Shown here: positions 1-10,565 of the stretch, in pieces
Layout of the letters: every line of letters starts with the position of its first letter
How positions within the stretch are numbered: the first letter of the stretch is position 1
Source of the DNA: Taudactylus pleione
Lineage: Eukaryota; Chordata; Amphibia; Anura; Myobatrachidae
Assembly (NCBI GenBank): GCA_031769625.1
Contig: JAUIMM010000738.1
Coordinates: forward strand, 1,493,501 to 1,557,500
DNA length: 64,000 nt
Reading direction: 5' to 3'
Notes under the pieces: generated by a model
Database searches by the model: none
Seen by the model: the letters and a program-made list of their open reading frames with translations, nothing else
What the model was told of the DNA's origin: nothing
Program-made: the position numbers and the translations under genes

Positions 1-1570
1 CTATACATATTAAGATCTTTTAGTCTTTCCTGGTACGTTTTGTGGTGTAGACCTTGCACCATTTAGTTGCCCTTCTTTGTACAGTCTCTAATGTATTAAT
101 ATCCTTCTGGAGATATGGCCTCCAGAACTGAACACAGTATTCGAGATGAGGACGTACCAATGACCTATACAGTGGTATTTTCACTTCTTTCTGCTACTGA
201 TTCCTCTCCCTATGCAACCAAGCATCTGACTTGCCTTCCTCATTCCTTTGTTACAATGTTTGCTTGCCTTTAAGTCACCTGAAATAGTGACTCCTAGATC
301 ACTTTCCTCAGTCAGTACTTTCCAGTATAGTGCCATTAATACTATATTTAGCTTTTGGATTTTTGAGACCCAAGTGCATGATCTTGCATTTTATGGCATT
401 AAACTGTAGTTGCCGCGTTCTTGACCATTCCTCTAGTCTACCTAGATCATCAATCATTTGTATTACCCCTCCTGGTGTGTCTACCCTGTTGCATACCTTT
501 GTGTCATTTGGAAAAAGGCATAGTTTCCCTTCAATACTATTTGCAATGTCACAAATAAAGATATTAAACAGCACTGGTCCAAGTACAGATCCCGGAGGTA
601 CTCCACTGGTAACATTTCCCTCTTGAGACTGCACTCCGTTTACTACAACTCTCTGTTTCCTATCCTGCAGCCATGATCTTATCCATTCAATTATCTTTGT
701 ATCCAATCCCATGCTTTCCAGTTTATTTAACAGTCTGCAATGTGGAACAGTGTCAAAAGCCTTGCTAAAGTCTAGATAAGTTATATCTATGGCCCCCCCT
801 TTATCTATTTCCTTAGTCATCCAGTCAAAAAAGTCAATAAGATTTGTTTGACATGATCTCCCCCCAGTAAATCCATGCTGTTTGGAGTCCTGCAAATTGC
901 TGGATTTGATATAATCTACGACTCTTCTTTTAAGAGTGTTTCCATCAATTTTCCTACTACTGATGTAAGGCTCACTGGTCGGTAGTTGCTTGCCTCTTCC
1001 TTGCTTCCACTTTTGTACAGTGGGACAACGTTTGCTCTTTTCCAGTCCCCTGGAATTACTCCTGTAGCTAGTGACTGGTTTAATAATTCTGTTAATGGTG
1101 ATACCAGCACCCCTTTTAGCTCTTTTAGTATCAATGGATGTATCCCATCTGGCCCCATTGATTTATCCACTTTCAGTTTTGAGAGTTCTGTTAGGATCTT
1201 CTCCTCTGTAAATGTGCTTGTTCCTACCTCATTTTTCTGATTACACCTGCAACTTAACTGTGACCCTTTGCCCTCTCTTTCAGTAGTGAATACTGAACAA
1301 AAATAATTATTAAGATGATCAGCTATTACATTATCTCCCTCAACAAGACTCCCTCTTTCTGTCTTTAGTCTTTTATTCCACCTTTTGTTTTTATCCTTTC
1401 GCTTATATACTTAAAAAGTTTTGCCCCCTTTACCCACTGACTGTGCCATTTTCTCCTCTGCTTTTGCCTTTGCACATCTGATAACTTTCTTATCCTCTTT
1501 CTGTTTTACAAGATACACCTCTTTGTCCTCATTATTTTGCGTCTGCTTGTATTTCCTAAAGGCCCTCTCG
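1..1570 (-). pseudogene. LINE reverse transcriptase domain (broken)
   Basis: The minus strand encodes the fingers and palm of a LINE reverse transcriptase: a segment containing GPDGIHPLILKEL, then NYRPVSLTS, then after a frameshift near 905-920 HGFTGGRSC, YLDFSKAFDTVPH and SGVPPGSVLGP. The catalytic box that reads FADDTK in this family reads FPNDTK here, so one of the two metal-binding aspartates is lost. The thumb region ([13 protein letters not shown], then QRRATK) continues to the window edge. At 1400-1570 the Lys-rich linker that precedes the polymerase is visible. It belongs to the CR1-like LINE and lies downstream of the endonuclease remnant at 2591-4198. It is a fossil, not a working enzyme. 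Confidence 0.88.
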
Positions 1571-2590
1571 AGATTCATAAACGGTGAAGTATTAAAAATA
1601 AAGATAAAGAAAGAAATAAGAATTAAAATAATATGCCAAGGGTCATATCACTAAATTGGGCAGAAACTCCTATGAATCAATCAATAGTACTGTCTTATAG
1701 ATAACGTGTATATGTTTGTGTTGTTCAGGAAATGCAATCTCATTCGCTATTAATTTTTTCTTATAAAGATAATAAATGATGAATATTATGCTGTCCAAAT
1801 TGTTGTCTCATTTATTTGTGTCTTATATAAGGCAAATACAGTGTTAGCTCATTACTACCAGTGAGTATCCTATGCAATGTCTGGCTTGAATCTGCCAGAT
1901 ATATAGTAGCAACCTGGCTAGTATCCAGTTATATCAGAAAAATATTGTACTCTGGTTCTGCAGTATTGGCAATAACTGTGTCAGTCTATCACCACACACG
2001 ATCTCATTAGCTATTACTGTGACTTATAAATATTATGCTGTCCAAATTATTTGTTGTCTCCTTTATTCATATCTTATGTACAGCAAATACAGTATTAGCT
2101 CTTTACTGTTAATGGTAGCCAGGTCAGCTGAGAGCTGCGGCGGGCCCCGGGTAATAGGGGGCGTGGCCTAATCATGGGAGGCGTGGCCACGCCCCCTTCC
2201 CGAAAAAAAAAAATAGATATGCAGTGCCGCGAAGCGGCTCTGCGCGCTGGGGAGAGGGGGCGCTCTGAGCCCCCTCAGCCCGGCGCAAAGCCAGGGGGGG
2301 CGGGATCAGTGTGATCGCTCCCCCCACAGGCTTAGGAGACTGCTGTGGTTGCTGCTCAGCAGCCACGAGCAGTCTCCACTGCAGCTCAGCACACGCTGTG
2401 TGCTGGGCTGCTGTGAGGGAGGGGGAGCGGCGCCGGACCCGGGCCCCCGCCGGGCCCCTCAGGAAGCCCGGGCCCGGGTAATCTGTACCCGCTCCTCCCC
2501 CTCTCGGCACCCCTGATGGTAGTGGGTAGCACACCTCCTTGACACATGAATTATTAAGAAACAATATTTATCTACTTTGTATTTCTAAGG
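1571..2590. mobile_element. AT-rich insertion splitting the LINE linker, with an internal duplication
   Basis: This AT-rich block separates LINE coding sequence at 1570 from LINE coding sequence at 2591. It contains a roughly 110-bp segment twice, at about 1738-1860 and 2004-2110, both running from ATCTCATT to a GCAAATACAGT box. That suggests an LTR or DNA-element remnant with an internal duplication. No coding potential is seen. A small hAT sits inside it at 2120-2515. Family not recognised. Confidence 0.5.
2120..2515. mobile_element. GC-rich non-autonomous hAT (CAGGKGTGCCGAGAG-type end)
   Basis: A GC-rich 396-bp block begins CAGGTCAGCTGAGAG and ends CTCTCGGCACCCCTG, imperfect inverted ends. 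It is flanked by ATGGTAGC and ATGGTAGT, an 8-bp target duplication with one mismatch. That fits hAT. The ORFs inside are GC-rich shadows. The base composition contrasts sharply with the AT-rich host sequence. Confidence 0.75.
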
Positions 2591-3295
2591 TGGTCATCGA
2601 GTAGAATCTGTGCGGTGTTTTACATTTACATAATATTTCCTAAAGCCCATCTTTTTTGCTTTCACAATACTTGCTACCTCTTTCCCAAACCACACTGGCT
2701 TCCTTTTCCTTGTGGTTTTCCTAACCCTTTTGATACAAAGGTCTGTTGCCTTTAATATTGCACTTTTTACATTTTTGCACCTCTCCTGCACTCCTTTGAA
2801 GTTCCTCCACTCTGCCAAAGATTCGCTTACACATCTTCCCATCTCTGCAAAATCAGCCTTCCTAAAATCTAACACCTTTGTTTTTGAATGGGGTGAGTCA
2901 GTATCTGTCTTTATTCTGGACCATACTGCTTGCTGATCACTGGATCCCAGGTTTCACCCACTTTTACATCAAATATTCTGTCTCCATTTGTAAGTATTAA
3001 GTCTAATATTGCGTCTTTCTGAGTGGGCTCCCTCACCAACTGCTGGAGGGAGGCTCCCTGCAATGAATTCAGGATGTCCCTACTTCTAGTGGAACTTGCC
3101 ACAGACACCTCCCAGTTTATATCGGGTAGATTAAAACCTCTCCTTTTAATGCCATTTTAGTGATGTCCTGCAATAGTTTATTGTTCAGTTCCTCTTCCTG
3201 ACCTGGTGGTTTGTAGATCACCTCAATACAAAGAATCACTTTCTCCCCTGTTTCTATAGTCACCCAAAGGGACTCGTTTTTTTCTTCAATACTAT
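2591..3295 (-). pseudogene. LINE endonuclease C-terminal part and linker (broken)
   Basis: The minus strand reads, in order, a stretch with VIYKPPGQEEELNNKL (endonuclease core), then RDILNSLQGASLQQLV followed by TQKDAILDLILTNGD (the conserved D-x-x-LTN region near the end of APE-type endonucleases), then VLDFRKADF and a basic linker. The parts are in different frames, so at least two frameshifts separate them. The N-terminal part of the same endonuclease lies beyond the insertion at 3296-4034. The linker continues at 1570 after the next insertion. Family: CR1/L2-like APE endonuclease. Confidence 0.82.
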
Positions 3296-4034
3296 GGGGC
3301 ATATACAATTGGGCACAAGGTTTAGCGAGTTAAAAACTTCACGCACCTCGCGTCCAATTCCAGAATACCGCGGGTATGCGCGCTCCCGCTACCTGCAGTA
3401 TTCAATTAAAACAATAGTGGTAGCAGGGTTTTCAGCTCTGAAAACCCCACACCACGTAAAATGAAAACAAAAAACAAAACACCTACCTGGCAGGGGGTCT
3501 CCGCGGATCCCAGTGGCTTCCCCTCTCTCTCTCTCGAGGGGCTGATGGGAGAAGCGAGGGCTGCTGGGAGATGTAGTTCTCCCAGCGCCCATTTCAGGGG
3601 GGGCCACACACACCGCACCGGGGGTCACTCACACACACACTCATGCACACACACACTCACTCACTCATACACACTTACATACACCACACACACTGACATA
3701 CTCACCCTGCTGCAGAAGATGCTGGATGCAGAAGACAGCGCTTCGGAAGGTGAGTAATTAAGGACTAATTAAGTTAATTGGATTCTTCCAATTGCTTAAT
3801 TAGTCCTCAGTGGGGGGTGCCGCGGGGGTGTCAGAGCAAGTACTGGTGATTTTTCCTTAAATCATCGATTTTAAGAAAACTCACGCTTGCTCAGGAGGTG
3901 TGTGAAAAAAAAACTCCCGGTGCATGTTTTTAAAAAACCACGCACCTAATAGAATAGCAAAAAACTTGCACCTGCAGGAAAAACCTCGCAGGTGTGGGTT
4001 TTTTGCTATTCTCACGCCCAATTGGATATGCCCC
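3296..4034. mobile_element. Palindromic DNA element with GGGGCATAT-CAATTGGG ends
   Basis: The left end GGGGCATATACAATTGGGC is the inverted match of the right end GCCCAATTGGATATGCCCC. TAT stands on both sides as a likely 3-bp target duplication. The insertion splits the LINE endonuclease. Inside are a GC-rich segment, a CA-rich microsatellite at about 3600-3700, and inverted AATTAAG-rich arms around 3756-3805. The 98-residue plus-strand ORF across the CA repeat is not a gene. The 3-bp duplication suggests a Harbinger-type MITE, but that is inference. Confidence 0.75.
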
Positions 4035-4198
4035 TATGTATTAACGTTAACGTAGTATTTATGCTTCCCTTGACATACATTGCTACGCCTCCTCCTATTC
4101 TTCCCATTTTGTCCTTCCTAAATAAAGTATATCCTGGTATAGCTATGTCCCAGTCATGATTTTCATTGCACCATGACTCCGTAATAGCCACAATATCC
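4035..4198 (-). pseudogene. LINE endonuclease N-terminal part
   Basis: On the minus strand this segment reads DIVAITESWCNENHDWDI followed by GYTLFRKDK and GGVAMYVK. These are the early conserved blocks of an APE-type LINE endonuclease, including the catalytic Glu region (ITE). It is cut off on one side by the element at 3296-4034 and on the other by the element at 4199-4669. It joins collinearly to ORF2 start sequence at about 4680-4760. Confidence 0.85.
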
Positions 4199-4669
4199 GG
4201 AATTGGTATGTAATACTGCCGGCTGCACTAACCCTAACCCTCCCTTAGGGGTGCCTAACCCTAACCTCCCCCCAAGTGCCTAACCCTAATCCAACCTCTA
4301 AGTGCCTAAATCTAACCTCCCCTTCCTCGCTGCATAAACCTAAGTCCCCCGAGGGGGTACCTAAGCCAAACCTCCCCCCGGGGGTGCCTAACCCTAACCC
4401 TCCATCCCCCTAGCCTAACCCTAACTTCCCGGGGGAGTGCCCAACCCTAAGTTCCCCCCGGGAGCACTAAACCTAACCCTCCCCCCTCCGCTGCTGCCCG
4501 CTCACGGTGCCCGGCATCCCTTCGATCGGGATGCTGTGTGCTGGTCTCCCGGCGTCGGTAAAATGAGCGGCGTCTACATCTAGACGCCAATCATTTCACC
4601 CTCGCTGGGATATGACAGTCGGGAAGCCGGCTGTCGGTATAATGTCAGCCGGCTTCCCGGTTGCATCCC
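4199..4669. mobile_element. MITE-like element carrying CCCTAA telomere-like repeats
   Basis: It is flanked by CAATATCC on both sides, an exact 8-bp target duplication. The left end is GGAATTGGTATG; the right end finishes GGTTGCATCCC. The left half holds many degenerate CCCTAACCCTAACC units spaced by Pro-codon-like C runs. The right half has palindromes, including TAGACGCC arms and a GCCGGCTTCCCG inverted pair. The same family occurs at 17789-18198, 27250-27471, about 45460-45745 and about 59700-59853. An 8-9-bp duplication would fit Mutator-like or hAT transposition; superfamily not settled. Confidence 0.8.
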
Positions 4670-5046
4670 CAATATCCAGATCATCCCTTGTTATTATTGC
4701 AATTAGTTTGGGGATTTATTTCCTAAGCTCCTAGCATTAGCACACATTGCTCTTAGAGTTTTATTTATTTGCTTATTCCTCCTGTTCCTAGGTATGTTCA
4801 TCTCTCTGCCTATGTTTATTTGGTTTTGTTCTGAATGATCTTCTGTTGCTGTGGATATGCTTCCTGTTCCATTTGCCAGCAGAAATAATACCTCTTGGTT
4901 GGGGGAGCAGATTTATTTTTTCTTGTTTGGCTCGCTGTACCCCTCTTCTAGTTTAAATAGTTCTTGGTGAAACTTTCGAACTGTTCACTCAGTATTCTAG
5001 TTCCTTTTGAAGATGGGTGCAGGCCATCATATTTGTATAAGATTAT

Positions 5047-5245
5047 GGGGTCTATTTACTAAGCAGTGTAAGGAGACAGAGTGAAAAGTGATAAGAAAGT
5101 GATAAGGTACCAGCCAATCAGCTCCCAACCGTCATTTTTCAAACACAGCCTTTGAGATGACAGTTGGGAGCTGATTGGCTGGCAACTTATCACTTTCTTA
5201 ACACTTTTCACTCTGTCTCCTAACACTGCTTAGTAAATAGACCCC
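5047..5245. mobile_element. Palindromic MITE, GGGGTCTATTTACTAA ends
   Basis: A 199-bp near-perfect palindrome begins GGGGTCTATTTACTAAGCAG and ends with its inverse. TTAT stands on both sides (or a 3-bp TTA duplication). The arms include CCAATCAGCTCCCAAC and its complement. It interrupts the esterase region of the LINE ORF1. The element at 37021-37208 is of a similar kind. Confidence 0.85.
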
Positions 5246-5332
5246 TTATATCTTGCCATATGGCGTGGCTGTGGACTGTCAATCCAAATCCCTCCTCATA
5301 ACACCACTAAACTTTCAATCGTCAGAGGGGTG

Positions 5333-5936
5333 CCTTGTGTAACACCATGCGATAAAACACTTTCTTAATAAATTATATGAAATAAAGACTCGGAGACATG
5401 AGATTTGGCAGAATAATTAGTTGGTAATTTATTAAAATTACCTAATGAGTATTAAATTAATCTAAACTGATTGGAGATATGGTGGCAAAGAAAGGACGGC
5501 AACATACAGCTTACTCCAGCCATGCAGCACACAGACATGCATACCAATCGGACACCGCCTAAGGTGCAGAGCAACCGGTAACTTAAACAACTGTCAACAA
5601 AAAGTATCCACTCAACCCTCTAACATGACTACCCACCCGGAAGAGTGATGACGCTATCCCCGGCAGGGTGATCCAGCGATAAAAACGAGTCAAAGAGGGT
5701 GAGCGCACCCAAATACTATAAAACTACAAACTGAAAGCTATTTGCACCCTAAGCGACGACCTGCTATTCTTTCCTGCCACAAAAACAGCCAACTCAGACA
5801 ATCTCACTGAATCCACATAAGGAGGGAGGGTGGGAAGACAGGAACAAAAGAGGCTTTGTCTCAACCCACACACCTAGTTAAAACACACATACCTATCCTA
5901 TAGGGCAACTAAGTCACATGGTGTTACCCAAGCCAG
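5333..5936. mobile_element. TIR element, TTGTGTAACACCATG ends
   Basis: The left end TTGTGTAACACCATGCGA at 5333 matches the inverted right end TCACATGGTGTTACCCAA near 5919-5936 (about 16 of 18 positions). LINE ORF1 sequence is collinear on both sides. The interior is AT-rich on the left with no readable gene. No clear target duplication was found, so the exact limits may be off by a few bases. Confidence 0.6.
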
Positions 5937-6106
5937 CCCCCAGACACCAAGTTTGACCCACGACGATCTTATTCAATCACTCTTTTTGTCTTCTGTAACC
6001 AAACATTGAAGTTTCTGATGCAATGATTTCTATCTCCCCCTCTGTGTACTGGCAATACTTCTGAAAAAGTTACAGTGGTTGCCACCTGCTTTAGAGCAGT
6101 CCTTAA

Positions 6107-6499
6107 GGCCATACACGCTACAATTATCGGGGCGATCTGCCTAATATCGGCGGTTCACTCCGATAATTGTAGCGTGTGGTGGGGCGACCAAGGGTTAAAT
6201 ATTGCTCGGTCGGGCATGCCGGATTGTCCAGCATGCCCGTCTGATGCGATATTTCCCGTTAAACTGTCGGCCGCATCGGGCAGTGTATGCCCAGCCGCGG
6301 CCGACAGACAGACATTTCCTGTGTTCCTTCCTACAGAAGGAACAGGGAAATGTCTCCTCCCCCGGGGGCGGAGTGCGGATGTCTGCTAATACACTGTGAG
6401 AGAAATCTCACAGTGTATGCTGGCAACATCTGCGGCTGGCAGCCGGCCAGATAAAATGTCTGTCGGTCTGACAGGCATTTTATCTGGCCGTGTATGCCC
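6107..6499. mobile_element. TIR element, GGCCATACACG ends
   Basis: The ends are GGCCATACACGC and GGCCGTGTATGCCC, inverted to each other. Internal inverted pairs are GCTACAATTATCGG with CCGATAATTGTAGC at 6117-6175, CAGTGTATG with its inverse, and CCAGATAAAATG with CATTTTATCTGG near 6448-6487. It splits LINE ORF1 between the GTND block and the next block. Small ORFs inside are by-products of the palindromes. Confidence 0.72.
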
Positions 6500-6872
6500 A
6501 GCATAACTTCCTGAAATCATCTTTTACTGCCATGACTTCAGCATTGGCCAGGTCATTTGTCCCTAGGTGGACAATGACATCCACCTCTTCATCTTTTCTT
6601 GCTGCCTTCAACAGTTTTTCCCAGATGTACTCCTCTAATAATGGAATCTCCCAAGAGAAGTGTAGTCCTTTTTGAAGATGTCATTTTCCTGTTCCTATTT
6701 CTTTTTCTATAGTCAGTGGAAGACCCCATATATTCATGTTCTGTATTGCCTATATTAGCTGTACCTTCCTGCCCTGCAATAGCAGCATATGAGTTTTGCA
6801 GTGCCACAGCTTGTGAGAGGTGTCTGTGTCCCTCTGGAAATCTCTGCCTTTCAGGGCCCACAGTAGTCCAGG

Positions 6873-7548
6873 CAGTGGCGGATCTAGACTTTTAGGGGGG
6901 GGGGGGTGGCTTAAGAATTAATAAAGACTCCTCCACTCTTTATTCATTACAAAGGCTCCCTCCAGCCCATTATGTGCACCAGACCCTCTCCCCCTACCCC
7001 ACTGATATACTCCACAAACACAGACTGACAGAAATCTTCTGAAAAAGTGACAGACCCCCCCAAACCCCACTGATATGCTCCACAAAGATATACTCACAGC
7101 ACTCTTCTGAAAACATGACAGGCAGAAGACTCGACCACATTGTCAGCCTGCACAGCCCAGTATCATCAAAATGGCGCCCGCCTCGACGGATTCCCAGTGT
7201 CCCCACTGCACATGTCAGAGATCAAATCTCTGACCTTGCGCATGGAAGGAGGACAGGGGGGCCAGCCGTGGAAGAGGTTATTGCCTCAGCCGGAAATACC
7301 CACCCACCACTGCCGCACCGCACGGGGTCCTGCCAGCCCGGACACAACTTGTGACTGTGTCAGTGACACAGTGTCAAATAATAGACCCACATGCTGGTGC
7401 TACGCCTGTCAGGCAGCAGCACCAGCAGCTAAGCCCGGCCGGCAGACAGTGACACTAGTCGTGTCATTAAGTGGGCGGGATTTTTAGCAATCGGAGCAGT
7501 GTACGGGGGCAATCGCCCTGATCCCCCCCCCCTCTGGATCCGCCGGTG
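6873..7548. mobile_element. Non-autonomous hAT, CAGTGGCGGATCTAG ends
   Basis: It begins CAGTGGCGGATCTAG and ends GGATCCGCCGGTG, flanked on both sides by AGTCCAGG, an exact 8-bp target duplication typical of hAT. It splits LINE ORF1 between the finger and the esterase. A roughly 65-bp segment ending in GATATRCTCCACAAA is repeated in the left half, at about 6995-7020 and 7065-7090. No transposase is present. Confidence 0.88.
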
Positions 7549-7752
7549 AGTCCAGGCAGTATGTCTTCTGGGGGCTCTCTGAGGCAGTGGTGTCCTCAAG
7601 GACACAGACATCCTACATATCTCAGCATGCAGTTTTGCTATCTCCTCCTGCAGCAGAGATAATTGCTTACAGATTGGGCAGCAGCTGAGTCTCCAGAATT
7701 CTTCCTGCAAAACAAATGCATTACATCCCCTGCACTGCAGTAGGCCAAACAT

Positions 7753-8142
7753 TGTCTCAGATGTAAGTGGTATCGGTAATATGTGTTACTGTTTGTGTGT
7801 AATAACTCACCTTTTTTCACATAACTGTAGCATAACGTGTTGTAAGGGGCATTACTGTGGCAGAATGTGTTATAAGGGGCATTACTGTGTTGCATAATGT
7901 GTGTAAGGGACATTACTGTGGCATAATGTGTTATAAGAGACATTACTGTGTGGCATAATGTGTTGTAAAGAGCATTACTGTGGAATAATGTGTTAAAAGG
8001 GTCATTAATGTGTGGCATAATGTGTTATAAGGGGCATTACTGTGTCACAAAACCACACACCCTTTTCGTCCTCTATGTTGTATTTTTTTGGGGGCGACAA
8101 ATTATGGCCTTCTCCTGGTGACAAAAATCCTAGTTTAGGCCC
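7753..8142. mobile_element. hAT fragment with a GCATTACTGTG minisatellite, next to the LINE 5' end
   Basis: The right limit reads CCTAGTTTAGGCCCTG, a typical hAT end. The internal minisatellite at 7831-8046 is the reverse complement of the one in the hAT at 8958-10557, so this is a related element in the opposite orientation. The left end is not resolved; LINE ORF1 begins directly to the left. Confidence 0.5.
7831..8046. repeat. Minisatellite, about 32-bp unit, roughly 7 copies
   Basis: The unit carries CATAATGTGTTATAAGGGGC followed by ATTACTGTGTGG. Copies vary in length and sequence. It is open on the minus strand, giving a spurious 126-residue ORF of His/Asn/Thr-rich repeats. Confidence 0.85.
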
Positions 8143-8949
8143 TGAATTGAGCACCCACAGAACTGACTTCTATGACTGCAGTACTGAGTGTACTTGAAAC
8201 ATACACTGTGTGGTGTATGCAGCTAACTTCATTGCAGGTAAAATGTTAATTTATAGTGTGAAAAACATTTTACCCTTTTAAATATATTATTAATGTCACT
8301 AGATAAGACTGTGTGAATAAGATAGACTTTGGGACTCAAAAGTGATTACTTTAGGATTATTGCAGCACTTTTCATTACTTTGTTCCTAAATTAAGTAAGA
8401 ACCCCCCCCTTCTAGAAATTCTGGGCCTGATTCTGAGTTGGGAGGAAAACTAAAAAGTGCACTGTGCACCTGGGCAAAACCATGTTGCAATACAGTACTA
8501 CAGACTACTACAGGTTCCAGCAAGCCAGCCACAACATTGCGGCAGTTGGAGAACCACAAGTGCTACCATGCCTGGAGAGTAAGGACCTAGTGACACCTAT
8601 ACCCCCACTGTGAATAAAATCTAAAAAAAAAACAACCACACAGCGAATATGTTAACCCTTTTTAATCATTTATACGCACTCACATGCACGCTACATACTC
8701 CATGGCACTGGTTGGTCCCCTTCTCCAGGTATACATCTAGGGGGCTTCGCAGAAAAATCCACCGAATACGCAAACCCACGGACACAGAAGCACTGTAAGT
8801 GTAATTTAACACTTTCTTTACACTGTACACAAAAGCACTGCACAAAACTGACTAATCTATGCAGTGAATAACAGTCTATTGAGAAGGGGCCAATACGACT
8901 CGCACATGATGCAACACAAACCACCACCATTTTGACTGCAAAAACTCAT
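8143..8949. other. No gene seen; unassigned sequence
   Basis: AT-rich sequence with no exon-like ORF, no RNA gene and no complete element recognised. A CTGGGCCTGATTCTGAG phrase near 8424 resembles one end of the GGGCCTGATTCA family, but no matching second end was found. Confidence 0.5.
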
Positions 8950-9249
8950 GTTGCCGACAGGGCCGGTTCTAGACATTGTGGAGCTCAGGGCGAAAGTTCC
9001 CAGTTGCGCCACATGCCCCCTCCCCCCCAGGCCAAAAAAAATAAATACATTTTTTTAGATGGCGTTCCTCTGTGTGTGCTGAAAGCGCGAGTGCTTCCAG
9101 AAAGGGGCCGTGTCCTTGCGGAACACACCCGATTCATCACACTGTGGGACGTGCCCAGCACTTACGAAGGTGCTGGGCTTCCCCCAAGCTCTCCCCTCAT
9201 GGCGAATAATTGCCATGTACAGTAATGCACCTTACACAGTATGTCTTAC

Positions 9250-9590
9250 ACAGTAATGCCATTTATAACACATTATGCCACATGTAGTAATGCCCTGTAT
9301 AACACATTATGCCACACGCAGTAATGCCCTGTTTAACTTTATGCCACACACAGTAATGCCCTTTATAACACATTATGCCACACACAGTAATGCCCTTTAT
9401 AACACATTATGCCACTCACAGTAATGCCCTGTATAACACATTATGCCACACGCAGTAATGCCTTTTATAACACATTATGCCATATGCAGTAATGCCCTGT
9501 ATAACACATTATGCCACACGCAGTAATAACCTGTATAGCACATTATGCCACACACAGTAATGCCCTGTATAATACATTATCTCCAATTCA
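9250..9590. repeat. Minisatellite, about 34-bp unit, about 10 copies
   Basis: The unit is CAGTAATGCCCTGTATAACA followed by CATTATGCCACACG, with small length changes between copies. Same family as 7831-8046 on the other strand. Confidence 0.88.
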
Positions 9591-9654
9591 AATTACGCCA
9601 CACAGAAGTCCCTTATTCATGTTATGACACACAGTGGTGCCCCTTTTACACAAT

Positions 9655-10050
9655 GCCCAAATGAGTACCCATTAAACACAAGGCCCACAGTAGTAGTGCC
9701 CCTAATACAATGCCCACAGTAGTAGTGCCCCTTACACAATGACCCCAGCAGTGGTGCCCCCCATTGCAGTGCCCTCATTAGTGCCCACAGTGGTAATGCC
9801 CCCATTGGTAATGTCCCTTATAGCCATGCCCTCCTGGGGCCATGCCCCCAGTAGTAATGCCCCTTATAGCCATGCCCCCAGTAGTAATGCCCCACTATAG
9901 CCATGCCCCCAGTAGTAATGCCCCTTATAGCCATGCCCCCAGTAGTAATGCCCCACTATAGCCATGCCCCCAGTAGTAATGCCCCCCTATAGCCATGCCC
10001 CCTATAGCTATGCCCTCGGTAGCCATGCCCCCTATAGCCATGCCCCCAGT
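9655..10050. repeat. GCCCCCAGTAGTAATGCC tandem repeats
   Basis: First come irregular units of the type TGCCCACAGTAGTAGTGCCC. From about 9826 a regular 30-bp unit follows, CATGCCCCCAGTAGTAATGC plus CCCTTATAGC, about seven copies. The CAGTAGT-GCCCC core is shared with arrays at 13360-13870, 20451-20978 and 42828-43220. Confidence 0.85.
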
Positions 10051-10159
10051 GCTGGTGCTTCTGAAAAGAAAAACCCAAACAATTAAAATATAAACACAAT
10101 ACTTACCTTAAGCCCCGCTCCTGCGTCAGCTGCTGTCTGGTCCTACTGCGGCTCCACCA

Positions 10160-10330
10160 TGTATCTATGGGAGAGACGTCATTACGTCATGACGTCCCTT
10201 CCATAGTGCTCTCTGTGGGAGCAGGAGCTCAGGAGTGAGCTCCGGCTCCTCGCATCTATGGGAGAGACGTCATGACGTCACTCCCACAGTGCTCTCTGCC
10301 GGAAGCTGGAGCTCAGAAGTGAGCTCTGGC
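10160..10330. repeat. Repeated CRE-like palindrome segment inside the hAT
   Basis: Two copies of an ATGGGAGAGACGTCAT block, each with TGACGTC/GACGTCA cores, alternate with GGAGCTC-AG-AGTGAGCTC blocks. The same arrangement recurs at about 21085-21225 in another hAT. TGACGTCA is the consensus CREB/ATF site. Whether it acts as one here is not shown. Confidence 0.55.
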
Positions 10331-10565
10331 TTTCTGCTACTGGGAGGGAGCCGGGTGCCTGCTGATAACAAATATCAGTGGGCGCCCGGCAAATGCAGCC
10401 TCCCTGCGGCGGCAGCTAGCGGGGGGGGGGGGAGGAAGTGGCGCTGTTTTTTTTTTTCAGAGATTTTTTTTTGCCTCTCCTGGGGACTCAGTGGCGGACT
10501 CTAGGGGCCGGCGCTCCGGGCGATGGCCCTGTTAGCCCATCCCTAGAACCTCCACTGGTTGCCGA

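Larger units (their letters stand above)
1..7752 (-). mobile_element. CR1-like non-LTR retrotransposon (LINE), decayed, with nested insertions
   Basis: Reading the minus strand from 7752 down to 1 gives the CR1 order: ORF1 with a Cys-rich finger and an SGNH esterase, then the start of ORF2, an APE-type endonuclease, a linker and a reverse transcriptase that runs off the window edge. The pieces stay collinear when the later insertions at 6873-7548, 6107-6499, 5333-5936, 5047-5245, 4199-4669, 3296-4034 and about 1571-2590 are removed. Frameshifts and stops lie in every domain, so it cannot be active. CR1 assignment rests on the ORF1 esterase plus the style of the reverse transcriptase motifs. 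An L2-like clade is the alternative. Confidence 0.85.
4670..7752 (-). pseudogene. CR1 ORF1 (Cys-rich finger plus SGNH esterase) and start of ORF2, in pieces
   Basis: From 7752 downward the minus strand encodes a finger (LQCRGCNAFV, then CCPICKQL, CxxC pairs) and a coiled-looking LLQEEIAKLHAEI segment. After the hAT at 6873-7548 comes the esterase: GDSIIRG (block I, Ser) and HLGTNDLANAE (block III, Asn) at about 6490-6690. FSEVLPVHRG and NFNVWLQKTK follow at 5940-6100, and DGLHPSSKGT (block V, Asp-x-x-His) at about 5000-5045. All three SGNH catalytic blocks can be read, separated by insertions. ORF2 then starts near 4760 with LRAMCANARSLRNK. An SGNH esterase in ORF1 is typical of CR1. Frameshifts and stops make it non-functional. 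Confidence 0.85.
8958..10557. mobile_element. Non-autonomous hAT, CAGGGCCGGTTCTAG ends, filled with minisatellites
   Basis: The element starts CAGGGCCGGTTCTAG and ends CTAGAACCTCCACTG, with GTTGCCGA directly on both sides (exact 8-bp target duplication). Inside are two tandem arrays (9250-9590 and 9655-10050) and a GC-rich right part with repeated GACGTCATGACGTC palindromes. No transposase is readable. The structure closely parallels the unrelated-ended hAT at 20245-21507. Confidence 0.9.

Noticed and set aside
2172..2564. 130-residue minus-strand ORF with Pro/Arg/Ala-rich sequence
   Set aside because: Lies in the GC-rich hAT at 2120-2515 and crosses its boundary; composition artefact.
4199..4669. 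Remnant of a true telomere or chromosome fusion point
   Set aside because: The CCCTAA units are bounded by element ends and an exact 8-bp target duplication and recur in other copies, so transposition explains them.
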